Source: Nitrospirota bacterium
GTDB taxonomy: Bacteria; Nitrospirota_A; Leptospirillia; Leptospirillales; Leptospirillaceae
Direction: 5' to 3'
DNA length: 64,000 bases
Assembly (NCBI GenBank): GCA_021844275.1
Contig: JAKBTR010000050.1
Span: forward strand, 62,001-126,000
Shown one piece after another: positions 1 through 7,636 of this stretch (positions are counted from its first letter, which is position 1; each line of letters starts with the position of its first letter). The position numbers and the translations under genes are program-made. A model generated the notes under the pieces. The model was given only the letters and a program-made list of their open reading frames with translations, was not told where the DNA came from and made no database searches.

Positions 1-464
1 ATTCCATGTCCTCCCTCGAAAAACGGGGACAAAACCCCCCCCGCCCCTTCCACCACCAACGCATGCCGAAGTGCAAGAAAACGGATTTTTTCCCGAATGG
101 CCTGAGGGTCGATCGATGTCCCCGCCCGGTTCGCGGCCGTCATCGGATCGATCGGCTCTCCAAAGGCATACATCCATGTCAAGAGATGTCCGGGCAAGCC
201 GGACATCTCTTGACAACGGGACGGATCGCTGTCCGGATCCTCTCCCCGCCCCCCCGTCAGAACCGGTTTCAGATACGCCGGAACCTTTTCCTGCGCGCGC
301 AATTCCCTGAGCAGAACCGCGCTGACAATCGTCTTTCCGACGTGCGTGTCCGTCCCCAGAACCAGATCGAATCCGGGAAATTCGAGAAGCCCTTCCTTTC
401 GGGAATTCGTTGCTATTCCTCCCGCTCGAGCGCGATGGAGAGAGGAATCGGATTGGTCAGGCAC
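1..464 (-). CDS. bioD: Dethiobiotin synthetase, 3' end missing (runs off left edge)
   Basis: BioD closes the ureido ring of dethiobiotin from 7,8-diaminononanoate, CO2 and ATP in the cytoplasm. Translating the minus strand gives the P-loop GTDTHVGKT, then YLKPVLTGG and later VEGAGG, in the same order and spacing as in E. coli BioD. The reading frame is still open at base 1, so the C-terminus lies outside the window. The start is unclear. The only canonical start codon in frame is GTG at 464, which overlaps the osmC-like gene by 52 bases and has no clear ribosome site. A GGGAGGA sequence near 417-423 instead precedes non-standard codons. The linker between KPVLTGG and the VEGAGG motif contains a perfect 17-bp inverted repeat. 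Identity is secure from the motifs; the start is not. Confidence 0.82.
   Translation of the reverse strand, partial: MPDQSDSSLHRARAGGIATNSRKEGLLEFPGFDLVLGTDTHVGKTIVSAVLLRELRAQEKVPAYLKPVLTGGRGEDPDSDPSRCQEMSGLPGHLLTWMYAFGEPIDPMTAANRAGTSIDPQAIREKIRFLALRHALVVEGAGGVLSPFFEGGHG
177..215. repeat. Perfect 17-bp inverted repeat with 5-nt loop inside bioD
   Basis: Bases 177-193 and 199-215 are exact reverse complements around the loop GCAAG. The arm begins TGTCAAGAGATG and ends TCCGG. It lies within the bioD reading frame, in the poorly conserved stretch after the KPV motif, and does not break the frame. It is seen directly in the sequence; its role is unknown. Confidence 0.95.
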
Positions 465-934
465 CAGACAGCCGGACATTGTTCCCGGGATTGCTCTTCA
501 ATTTTCTGAAGAACGACTTCCGATGAAGGGCTCGATACCGACAACCGGATGCGCACTCCGTCCGTCAGCGGATTATGACTGATGCCCAGGGGACGGGTCA
601 TGTCGACAACATTTTCCACCCGGATCCGGAGGCGCCGGATCTCGACACCTTGCTGGGCCGCGACCATCATGAAGGTTCCCGCGAAACAGGACGCCATTCC
701 GAACAGGCAATACTGCAGGGGACCCGGCGCCAGTCCTTCGCCCCCCATGGCGCGGGGGTTGTCCATTTCCAGAGCCAGCTTCCCGCCTTCGAAGGCCAGA
801 TCCGCATGAAACTGCGGGCCTGCTCCTTTCGTATTCCATTCCCCTTCCAGCACGTTCTCCTTGCGAGCCTTTCCGGGCTCCGCGCGAAAAAGCGCGATGG
901 TCTTTTCCAGCGCCTCCAGATTGACATGATTCAT
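413..934 (-). CDS. OsmC/Ohr-family protein
   Basis: This 173-residue protein resembles the OsmC family, whose studied members reduce organic hydroperoxides in the cytoplasm through a reactive cysteine pair. The two expected cysteine sites are visible: one in the helix FGMASCFAGT, the other in the C-terminal segment EQCPAVWCL. The N-terminal segment ending EGEWNTKG is also typical of the fold. The ATG at 934 has AAGGAGA seven bases upstream and overlaps the TGA of the DegT gene by one base (TGATG), which implies translational coupling. The same frame stays open far upstream, but that part lies over the DegT gene and is not coding. Substrate and physiological role cannot be read from the sequence; redox housekeeping is an inference. 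Confidence 0.85.
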   Translation of the reverse strand: MNHVNLEALEKTIALFRAEPGKARKENVLEGEWNTKGAGPQFHADLAFEGGKLALEMDNPRAMGGEGLAPGPLQYCLFGMASCFAGTFMMVAAQQGVEIRRLRIRVENVVDMTRPLGISHNPLTDGVRIRLSVSSPSSEVVLQKIEEQSREQCPAVWCLTNPIPLSIALEREE

Positions 935-2106
935 CAGACATCTCCTTGTTGCGACACATTCATCAGGACCCGGACAATTTGCGCCTGCTCCGCCTCCGTG
1001 AGCTCCGGAAAAACAGGTAACGACAGAACAGAAGCCGAAAGCCGGTCGGTGACGTCCAGTCCTGTCCCGGAAGAAGGATGGAAGGCCATCTGCCGGTGCT
1101 GCGGTACAGGATAATAGATTTCGGTTCCGATGCCCGCCTCGGACAGAGCCTTTTTGACTCTGTCGCGCTTGTCCGGCCGCCGAAAGGCGATCGTATACTG
1201 GTGATACACGGAATCGCCTCCTTCGCGCCACCGGGGAATCCGGAAGACGTCCTGACCGGAAAAGGCTTCCGTATAACGCTTTGCGAGAATGCAACGACGG
1301 TCGTTCCATCCGCGCAAAAAGTCGAGCTTGGCTTCGAGAATGGCCGCCTGAATGGCGTCCAGTCGGGAATTGTATCCCAGCTCTTCGTGGATGTAACGTT
1401 GTCGGCTCCCATGAACACGCAGGCTCCGGATGCGGTCCGCCACCCGGCCATCCTCCGTTGTCACCAGACCGCCATCTCCCCCACCGCCAAGGTTTTTTGT
1501 GGGAAAGAAAGAATAAGCAGCTCCTCTGCTGAGTGCTCCGGCGCTTTTTCCGTTTTGCCTCGCTCCGATGGACTGGCAGGCATCCTCGACGATCCAGAGC
1601 CCACGGGACGCGGCCCACTCCGCAAGAGGTGCCATATCCGCCATCTGTCCATAGAGGTGAACCACAACCACTCCCCGGACAGGAAAGTTTCCTTCCCGGG
1701 TCCGGAAAACGCCGTCCGATCCGCGGACGCATTGTGACAGAAGCGCATTTTCAAGCGTTTCAGGAGAAACCACATAGAGATTTTCATCCACATCCGCCCA
1801 GACCGGATGTCCTCCGGCCAGACAGATGGAGCTCGCCGAAGCATAGAATGTAAAGGAAGGAACGAGGACCGCGTCCCCGGGCAAGAGTCCGGCCGCCTTC
1901 AGGAGAAGGATCAGGGCATCCGTTCCCGAGGCCACTCCCACCGCCTGGCTCGCTCCGAGAAAGTCGGCAATCTTTTTTTCGAAACGGGAGACGGTCTCCC
2001 CCAGAATGAATTGTTGGGAAGAAAGGACCGAAAGAACGGCCTTGTTGACCTGGTCACCCACCTGTCCATACTGCCGGGTCAGATCAAAAAACGGGATGGA
2101 GGACAC
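934..2106 (-). CDS. DegT/DnrJ/EryC1-family PLP-dependent aminotransferase
   Basis: A 390-residue fold-type I aminotransferase of the family that aminates nucleotide-linked keto-sugars for surface polysaccharides. The N-terminus IPFFDLTRQY, the cofactor loop ASGTDAL (residues 59-65), the aspartate in VEDACQSIG and the PLP lysine in FFPTKNLGG (about residue 204) are present, as is the C-terminal substrate-loop signature YYPVPQHRQ. Length is normal for the family. GTG at 2106 is chosen because AAAGGAG lies just upstream and conserved sequence starts at once; the frame stays open upstream but is not family-like there. It sits 17 bases behind the TPR-LysM gene and is coupled to the OsmC gene. No sugar-nucleotide genes flank it, so the substrate is unknown. 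Confidence 0.9.
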   Translation of the reverse strand: MSSIPFFDLTRQYGQVGDQVNKAVLSVLSSQQFILGETVSRFEKKIADFLGASQAVGVASGTDALILLLKAAGLLPGDAVLVPSFTFYASASSICLAGGHPVWADVDENLYVVSPETLENALLSQCVRGSDGVFRTREGNFPVRGVVVVHLYGQMADMAPLAEWAASRGLWIVEDACQSIGARQNGKSAGALSRGAAYSFFPTKNLGGGGDGGLVTTEDGRVADRIRSLRVHGSRQRYIHEELGYNSRLDAIQAAILEAKLDFLRGWNDRRCILAKRYTEAFSGQDVFRIPRWREGGDSVYHQYTIAFRRPDKRDRVKKALSEAGIGTEIYYPVPQHRQMAFHPSSGTGLDVTDRLSASVLSLPVFPELTEAEQAQIVRVLMNVSQQGDV

Positions 2107-2123
2107 GGGACTCCTTTCTGGGA

Positions 2124-4316
2124 TCAGGATAGACGGTGGAGCATCAGGGCCCCCATGGCGCCGGATTGTCTCCGGGCGTGTTCTCTCCGGGGAAGAGGCG
2201 GGATCCGGAGGATCAGTCCCACCGGCAGGTGGTTCGGATCTTTGATCAAAGAACGGTTGGCGTTCAGAATCGCCTGCCAAAACTGAGGGTCCCCGTAAAT
2301 CCGGCTCTTTGCCGAAATGATCTGGAGGGTATCCCCGTCCTGAACCCGGTAAAGGCTGGCATGGCCGTGATGCGGATGCATCCGTCCCCACTGGCGGCGA
2401 GCCATATGCAGATCCTTCTCAAAAGACCGGTCCTGTTTCCCGAAACGGCTCAGATAGAAACGGACGCGGCGGGATTTCATCGGGTGGATCAGAGCCGATT
2501 CGCGCAGATGTATGCGGGCCCTCTCCCGAAGCCTTGTGGCGGTATCCGGACCAGAAAGCCCTGCCGACTGGAGGATTTTGACGGTCTCGGGATCGGGGTG
2601 CCCTTTCGCCACAAAGCTGGAAAGCCGCCATTCGATCTTTCCCATGTGGGACAGGACGGTGGCATCCTTCGGCATTTCGACCAGAGCCATGGACTCTTCC
2701 CGGAAGGCGCGCCTCAAGTCTCCCATCTTGAAGTAACACCAGCCGAGGCTGTCCCGATAGGACGGGTTCTGCGGATCGAAAGTCAGTGCGCGAAGGATCA
2801 GATAGCGCGCTTTCACGAGATTCCCGTTTTCGACGACATCCGTGTAGCCAAGGTAGTTGAGAGCATCCGGAAAACGCGGATCCAGCTGAATGGCCCTCTT
2901 CAGGGCGGCCCGGACGCGGGGGAGATACTTTCGATGGTTCCACTGATCGAGAAGAACGGCCTGGTTGAAAACAAGAAGCGCGTTTCCGGGTTTGAGGACC
3001 ATCGCCCGATGCAGGGCGGCCATGGCCTGGCGATACTTCTTCCAGTCTTCGTAAGTGAGGGAGAGCGAAAAGTCGATCTGCCATTTTCCGGGAGCCAGAC
3101 GGTGGGCTTTCCGGAGATAAAACACGGCTTTCTCGGGATTGCCGAGTTTCCGGTAAAGGTCGCCCATCGAAAAATATCCCTGATAGCTTCCCGGAAATTT
3201 CCGGATCATGAGCCGGTAGTTCGAGATGGCCCGGTTGAAGTGCAGGGACCGTTCATAGACGCTCCCCAGAAAGGCCAGAAGCCTGAGATTGCCAGGGTTT
3301 TTCCGGATGATGGCCTGGATCTCGTCAATGGCCGGCCCGAAACGATTCTGTTCGACAAGAAGAGAGGAAAGAATCAGTCGGAAACGATCATTCGCGGGAT
3401 GTTCTTCGATGATTTCCCCCAGAAAGGAAATCGCCTTGTTGATTTTGTTTTCCGCCAGATAAACTTTCAGAAGCTTGGCTTCCACTTCGGGATTTCCGGG
3501 CTGGATCCGGTTCAGAATATGTCGGTAGCGACCCTCGGCATCCTTCCATTTTCCATCCTGGGCATCCATGTCCGCCAGAGATTCCCATCCGGGTTCGAAA
3601 GCAGGGTTACGCTTGATTGAAAGGGCAAAGTACTTTCGGGCATCGGCATACTGGTGCAGACGGGTATATTCGAATCCCAAATAGAAAGGCAGATAGGTTG
3701 ACGTCGGGTCCCGATCGATCCCGGCAGCCAGCGTCCGGAGACCTTCCGGAGTCTGGCCTGTCCGCGCATACAGGTCGAACAGGGCAACATACGCATCTTC
3801 CCTCAACGGATCGAGGGCGATGACGCGGTCGAGATAGATAGGGATGATTTCCTTCAGACGACGGACCCTTTCCGCCTTGTCCGGCGCCGAAAGGGCCAGC
3901 TGGCGTTTCACCCTGGCCAGTTCCATCCAGGGCTTCAGGCGACCAGGATGGGCCTGCGTGAGATCATCCAGCGTCCGCAACGCCGAACCGTATTGCCCTA
4001 TCTGCTCCTCGAGACGGGATTTCATAAGCGACAGGTCGATCGACCCGGGGCGATACTTCAGGGCCTTGTCCACCTCATCCAGGGCAAGGTAAGGGTTATC
4101 CATCCCTTCGGCTATGTCCGCCTGAAGCTGATGGTAGTAAGACTGCCAGGGACGGGGGGGATCGACCGGAGCCAGCTTGGCCGATGAAATGCGCGTCACC
4201 TGTCTGTCCGGAACGGGAGAAATCGCATGGGACTGAAAACATCCTCCCAGTCCGATGAAAAGCAGGAATAACGCCCATCGACTGGCATTGGCGACACGAT
4301 AGGAATCCGGAATCAA
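2124..4316 (-). CDS. TPR-repeat lipoprotein with C-terminal LysM domain
   Basis: A protein of about 730 residues with a lipoprotein signal peptide (hydrophobic ALFLLFIGLGG followed by cysteine, a good lipobox), many tetratricopeptide repeats from about residue 60 to 580, and a C-terminal LysM-like segment starting YRVQDGDTL and ending LILRIPPLP. TPR arrays bind proteins and LysM binds peptidoglycan, so an outer-membrane lipoprotein scaffold touching the cell wall is the likely role (inference). TTG at 4316 is preferred because AAGGAG lies five bases upstream and it forms a TTGA overlap with the previous stop; GTG at 4322 has the same AAGGAG with no spacing. The DegT gene follows after 17 bases. 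The partner proteins are unknown. Confidence 0.82.
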   Translation of the reverse strand: MIPDSYRVANASRWALFLLFIGLGGCFQSHAISPVPDRQVTRISSAKLAPVDPPRPWQSYYHQLQADIAEGMDNPYLALDEVDKALKYRPGSIDLSLMKSRLEEQIGQYGSALRTLDDLTQAHPGRLKPWMELARVKRQLALSAPDKAERVRRLKEIIPIYLDRVIALDPLREDAYVALFDLYARTGQTPEGLRTLAAGIDRDPTSTYLPFYLGFEYTRLHQYADARKYFALSIKRNPAFEPGWESLADMDAQDGKWKDAEGRYRHILNRIQPGNPEVEAKLLKVYLAENKINKAISFLGEIIEEHPANDRFRLILSSLLVEQNRFGPAIDEIQAIIRKNPGNLRLLAFLGSVYERSLHFNRAISNYRLMIRKFPGSYQGYFSMGDLYRKLGNPEKAVFYLRKAHRLAPGKWQIDFSLSLTYEDWKKYRQAMAALHRAMVLKPGNALLVFNQAVLLDQWNHRKYLPRVRAALKRAIQLDPRFPDALNYLGYTDVVENGNLVKARYLILRALTFDPQNPSYRDSLGWCYFKMGDLRRAFREESMALVEMPKDATVLSHMGKIEWRLSSFVAKGHPDPETVKILQSAGLSGPDTATRLRERARIHLRESALIHPMKSRRVRFYLSRFGKQDRSFEKDLHMARRQWGRMHPHHGHASLYRVQDGDTLQIISAKSRIYGDPQFWQAILNANRSLIKDPNHLPVGLILRIPPLPRREHARRQSGAMGALMLHRLS

Positions 4317-5008
4317 CGGCACTCCTTTTCAGATAAGAGGGAATCCGGAGGAGAAAGGGTCTTGACCGGGCTCATCCGCACCCGCACATGGGGAAACTCC
4401 CCGGTGGCGATTTCCGGATCCATCAGTCGTCTTTCCTTGGAGGTCGACAGGGACTGGCAACGGACGTGCGCCGACGAATACGCCAGAACGGCAATCTTCC
4501 AACCACGTCGGACGCCGCCGGCAAGTCTGTCCGGCCATAATACGTCCATCGAAGCTTTCCGGTAAAAGGATCCAAAATCCGTCCGGGCATAAAGAAGGCC
4601 ATGGCGAAGCTCAATGAATGGAACCTCCTTGCGGATCGGGAACGGTGTTCCCAGGTGCATCCGCAAGTACTGGTTCCGGTCGAACGGATGTCCTCCGAAG
4701 TCGAAAGCGATGAACAGCTTTCCGGGACCGTTCTCCGAAACCCGATACTTCAGTATCTCCTGTTCATCCGGAGAAGGCCAGAAAAAACCTTTGTGACCGC
4801 CACAGTCAAAATATCCGGAGAGCGGGGACAGGACCGCTCTGTGCCCTTCGTTCAGTGATATGTGAAAACCGCCCAGCGTTTTTCCGGGGAGAAAGGTCAC
4901 GGACCGGACGGGACCGGAAGAACACAAAACAGGCAGGGTCACAGCAGGCAACAGGTATAGGATGAGAAAGGAATTGGGCTCGCTGGCCGATCCCATAACG
5001 GAACGCAT
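4313..5008 (-). CDS. Secreted protein of unknown function
   Basis: A 231-residue protein I do not recognise. Residues about 11-30 form a hydrophobic export signal (FLILYLLPAVTLPVLC). The cysteine at its end is not in a standard lipobox, so a cleaved signal peptide is as likely as a lipid anchor. The remainder is mixed polar and aromatic, suggesting a beta-rich periplasmic domain, with no known motif. ATG at 5008 is chosen over the codon at 5035 because GGGGAGG lies four bases upstream. It is the first gene behind the promoter at 5049-5077 and overlaps the TPR-LysM gene by four bases, so the two products probably act together in the envelope. Confidence 0.65.
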   Translation of the reverse strand: MRSVMGSASEPNSFLILYLLPAVTLPVLCSSGPVRSVTFLPGKTLGGFHISLNEGHRAVLSPLSGYFDCGGHKGFFWPSPDEQEILKYRVSENGPGKLFIAFDFGGHPFDRNQYLRMHLGTPFPIRKEVPFIELRHGLLYARTDFGSFYRKASMDVLWPDRLAGGVRRGWKIAVLAYSSAHVRCQSLSTSKERRLMDPEIATGEFPHVRVRMSPVKTLSPPDSLLSEKECR

Positions 5009-5048
5009 CGCACCTCCCCTTCCTGTGCCATACAATTTTCATCTTTTT

Positions 5049-5077
5049 AGTGTAATAAACCTTTGAAGGGAATTCAA
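5049..5077 (-). promoter_or_regulatory. Sigma-70-type promoter of the secreted protein-TPR-degT-osmC-bioD operon
   Basis: Reading the minus strand, TTGAAT (5077-5072) and TACACT (5054-5049) are separated by 17 bases, close to the consensus -35/-10 layout. Transcription would start near 5042, giving a leader of about 35 bases before the ATG at 5008. Confidence 0.5.
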
Positions 5078-5079
5078 AC

Positions 5080-5106
5080 AAGACCGGAGCCCGCCAGAAC
5101 GGTCTT
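5080..5106. repeat. Inverted repeat just upstream of the promoter
   Basis: AAGACCG (5080-5086) and CGGTCTT (5100-5106) are exact reverse complements with a 13-base centre. The repeat lies directly upstream of the -35 box at 5072-5077 and downstream of the gene ending at 5373. No T-run follows on either strand, so an operator or a weak terminator are both possible. Confidence 0.4.
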
Positions 5107-5151
5107 ATATCGAAAGCCGTAGGGTCCGGAAAGAGTCCGATGCGCTTCGGA

Positions 5152-5298
5152 TCAGGCCAATTCGGCGGGCTTTTGAATCCGTCCCCGGAGGAATCGAGAA
5201 CATCGGACGGACTCATGCTCCCGCGTCGAACCGGGAGGCGACTTCTGAAACAGCCCTCCGCTCATATGGAGAACCCCGGCTTTTTCGTCCGGCGTCAA
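5152..5298 (-). other. Possible 48-codon ORF in the 5009-5372 gap, doubtful
   Basis: The 364-base gap between 5008 and 5373 holds the promoter and inverted repeat listed separately. The only other thing seen is a short minus-strand frame that begins with TTG at 5298 behind a G-rich GGAGAAGGGGGG, includes VLHMSGGLFQ and ends with TGA at 5152. It has no recognisable motif and its composition is not clearly coding. It may be a small gene or nothing. Confidence 0.2.
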
Positions 5299-5372
5299 AA
5301 TCCCCCCTTCTCCAGTCAAACACTCTTTCCGATTTTCAGAAAAATCCGGACCGGTCGTTCCTTCGGACGGAT

Positions 5373-6521
5373 TCAGTCTGGACGGACAGCATTTCCTTCG
5401 CCCGAACGCCGGGATTCGATTCCGATCAGGTGAAGGAGCGGGGATGGCCATACCCGTCCTCCTGTCAGATTGGACAAAGTCCAGACTCCCGAGAGGATTA
5501 CGGACCATCCCCGGGAGGCCCCCCTCTCCAGGAGCCCCCCCTTTCCCGGCAAAAGCCCGAAAACCATTTCCGAAACCCGGTCCACTGTTTCCCAGTCAGC
5601 GACATTCTCACAAACGATCTGAATCGCTTCGTTCTGGAGAGACAGAATCCACAAATCCGCAATCTCGGAGGCCGACCGGATCTCCGGGATGACCTTTCCG
5701 GAGGAAATGCGGGAAGGGGCACCGCGGATCTCTTCGTCCTCTTCGACAAAAAAAGTGTTTCCGAAAAACCGCTGAAAAAAAGACAGGAGCAGACGTACCG
5801 CCGGACTCCCGATTTTCTCCATGGTCTCTCCCGGCACCGTTTCCCATCCCCGTCGGCGGAGCTCGTCATCCAGTTCGGCCAATCGGTTTTTATCCGCGAA
5901 GGTGAACGCCCGGGCTTCCGAAAACCCTCGCGCAAGCAGACGGTTGACAACACCTCCGGGCCCTTCGCGGGCAATCACGGGATACAGCTCCAGCATGCGC
6001 GAGAAATCGGAAGCCATCTGGATTGTGGCCGGATCCGTCTTTCTGCCGGCAACGATTTCAAGTCCGAGGAGCGTCCGGGGGGGCAGTCCGATGGGACGCA
6101 GCCGAAAAAGACGGCTGGAATAAAGCACTCCACTGGCCAACTGGGTCACGGTCAAGGTGTCCAGAGAGATTCCGACGGCGGCCTCCGGGGACACAACCTC
6201 CTCAAGCCGGCTTATGACCTCGCGCTTCTCCTCGGGATCGTCCGGGTTCATCTCGACGATCATGTTGCAACCGGAAAGATCGGTGTATTGGGTCGTCCCC
6301 GAAAGGAGAGAGAGGATCGAATCCCGGGCCAGTGCCGTGATCTGTCCCGCATGCACCTCTCGGGAGAGTTCGTTCCGGACGTTATCGAGTTGATCTTCGA
6401 GAGAAGTAAATTCCTTTTCGAACCAAACGACGGGATACCCCCGGGCGAGGACCCAATGGACCAAGGGCGCGCTGTAGCGGTTCGCTCCGATGATACCCAG
6501 TTTCTGGACAGGTGCTCTCAT
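5373..6521 (-). CDS. Degenerate 3-hydroxyacyl-CoA dehydrogenase-family protein
   Basis: A 382-residue protein whose first 220 residues follow the NAD-binding and hinge pattern of 3-hydroxyacyl-CoA dehydrogenases: KLGIIGANRY at the N-terminus, a block ending SLDTLTVTQLASG, then LEIVAGRKTDP and EGPGGVVNRLL, the last two being hallmarks. However, the glycine-rich loop reads GANRYS instead of GxGxxG, and the catalytic histidine normally found in HFFNP, 12 residues before the retained glutamate of LEIV, is absent (the segment reads RLRPIGLPP). It may bind a nucleotide or acyl group without being an ordinary dehydrogenase. ATG at 6521 fits the conserved start but has a weak ribosome site. It is the last gene of the export cassette, seven bases after the Cache gene. 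Confidence 0.6.
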   Translation of the reverse strand: MRAPVQKLGIIGANRYSAPLVHWVLARGYPVVWFEKEFTSLEDQLDNVRNELSREVHAGQITALARDSILSLLSGTTQYTDLSGCNMIVEMNPDDPEEKREVISRLEEVVSPEAAVGISLDTLTVTQLASGVLYSSRLFRLRPIGLPPRTLLGLEIVAGRKTDPATIQMASDFSRMLELYPVIAREGPGGVVNRLLARGFSEARAFTFADKNRLAELDDELRRRGWETVPGETMEKIGSPAVRLLLSFFQRFFGNTFFVEEDEEIRGAPSRISSGKVIPEIRSASEIADLWILSLQNEAIQIVCENVADWETVDRVSEMVFGLLPGKGGLLERGASRGWSVILSGVWTLSNLTGGRVWPSPLLHLIGIESRRSGEGNAVRPD

Positions 6522-6528
6522 GGACGAG

Positions 6529-7575
6529 TCATGTCGAAGAACGAAGACTCCGGAACAGGAAGAAACAATCCACCGAAAAAAGGACCGGAGCGACGACAAA
6601 AGCCACCAGATCCATAATGAATCGCATTCTCCGGGCCTTGGCCATGACCACATCCTCCGGAGCCTGTAACACAACAAACCAGGCATGGGTGGAAAGACCC
6701 TGAAGATCGCTCATGAGGGCCGAGCCGAACATGTATCGGTCCCCTTTCACCGAATCCTTGAAACCGCCGGACTCCCCGCGGTGAAAACGGGCGAGAACAT
6801 GCCCAAGTCCGATCCGGTCCATTTTTTCTCCGACGAGAAGAGCGTTGGAGCTGGCAAGAATATGCCCGCCGGAGGAAGCGACGTAGGACAATCCCGGCGC
6901 CCCCTGCTTTCTCGGCGTAAAAAGATAAGGATCGATGACTCCCGACAGGTTTTCCACGCCGACAAGATAACCCGATGGCCGGTCGACGGACGTCTGATCG
7001 GGCTTCAGGATCGGAACGGCGATCAGAAGGATGGAGACACGGTTTTTCTGGTTGTAGATCGGTGACGAAAACAGGGCGGGACCGCCGTTTTTCCGAAGAC
7101 GTGACAGAAGTCCGAGAGCTTCTTTTTCATAGGGCTCGAGATTCCGGTAATCGTATCTCCCCAAAGATTTTCCTCCCGCATCGTAAACCTCCCAACCCGC
7201 GAAATGCTCGAGGGAACCCGATGCGGAAAGTGTTCCGATGGTTTTGCGAATCTTCTCGGAAGAGCCCAGAATGACGGGGTTCGACAAGGATTTGCCCAAC
7301 AGGATGACATCCCGGATATCCTGCACCATGACCCGGCTGATGCCTGACGCCATGTCCCGGGCAGATTTGGGAAGCGGATTTCGGGTGACATAATAGGTGG
7401 CCATGACCTCCCGGTAATAGAGAACGACCATAATGGAGCTCGGAATGATCATCATCAGAAAGATCACCAGACCCACATTCCATCGCCAGGCCCGGGAACG
7501 CCCGCCTGAAGCTCCCGGACCCGGTTCTTCCGACCGGATATGGGCCGCCCGGATATCGTCTGCCGATTCGCTCAT
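6529..7575 (-). CDS. Membrane protein with an extracytoplasmic Cache-type sensor domain, no output domain
   Basis: A 348-residue protein with a cytoplasmic tail of about 30 residues, one membrane helix (about 33-54, WNVGLVIFLMMIIPSS), a periplasmic domain of about 250 residues and a second helix at the C-terminus (about 317-340). The periplasmic part has the feel of a double-Cache ligand domain as found in chemoreceptors and histidine kinases, including YDYRNLEPYEKEALG and YVASSGGHILASS. No HAMP, kinase, GGDEF or methyl-accepting part follows: the protein ends a few residues after the second helix. ATG at 7575 has AAAGGA seven bases upstream. It lies 61 bases after the FNR gene and seven bases before the dehydrogenase-like gene. 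The ligand is unknown, and the assignment is from hydropathy and pattern only. Confidence 0.6.
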   Translation of the reverse strand: MSESADDIRAAHIRSEEPGPGASGGRSRAWRWNVGLVIFLMMIIPSSIMVVLYYREVMATYYVTRNPLPKSARDMASGISRVMVQDIRDVILLGKSLSNPVILGSSEKIRKTIGTLSASGSLEHFAGWEVYDAGGKSLGRYDYRNLEPYEKEALGLLSRLRKNGGPALFSSPIYNQKNRVSILLIAVPILKPDQTSVDRPSGYLVGVENLSGVIDPYLFTPRKQGAPGLSYVASSGGHILASSNALLVGEKMDRIGLGHVLARFHRGESGGFKDSVKGDRYMFGSALMSDLQGLSTHAWFVVLQAPEDVVMAKARRMRFIMDLVAFVVAPVLFSVDCFFLFRSLRSST

Positions 7576-7636
7576 GAGTCCATCCTTTCCACTGAAAAGT
7601 CCGCCGCTTTCCTGTATGCGGATATGGGTCGACTTT

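Noticed and set aside
413..1732. One 439-codon open frame covering the OsmC gene and much more
   Set aside because: Only the part from ATG 934 matches the OsmC family. The rest lies antiparallel in frame to the DegT gene and reads as low-complexity Arg/Gly/Pro sequence.
2238..2251. 14-bp palindrome TCTTTGATCAAAGA in the LysM-coding region
   Set aside because: No loop and moderate length; expected occasionally by chance and without context.
2136..3620. Long plus-strand frame opposite the TPR-LysM gene
   Set aside because: It mirrors a clear TPR gene on the other strand; its translation has no domain or export signal.
5430..6617. 395-codon plus-strand frame opposite the dehydrogenase-like gene
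   Set aside because: Shadow of GC-rich coding sequence; the minus-strand frame has family motifs, this one has none.
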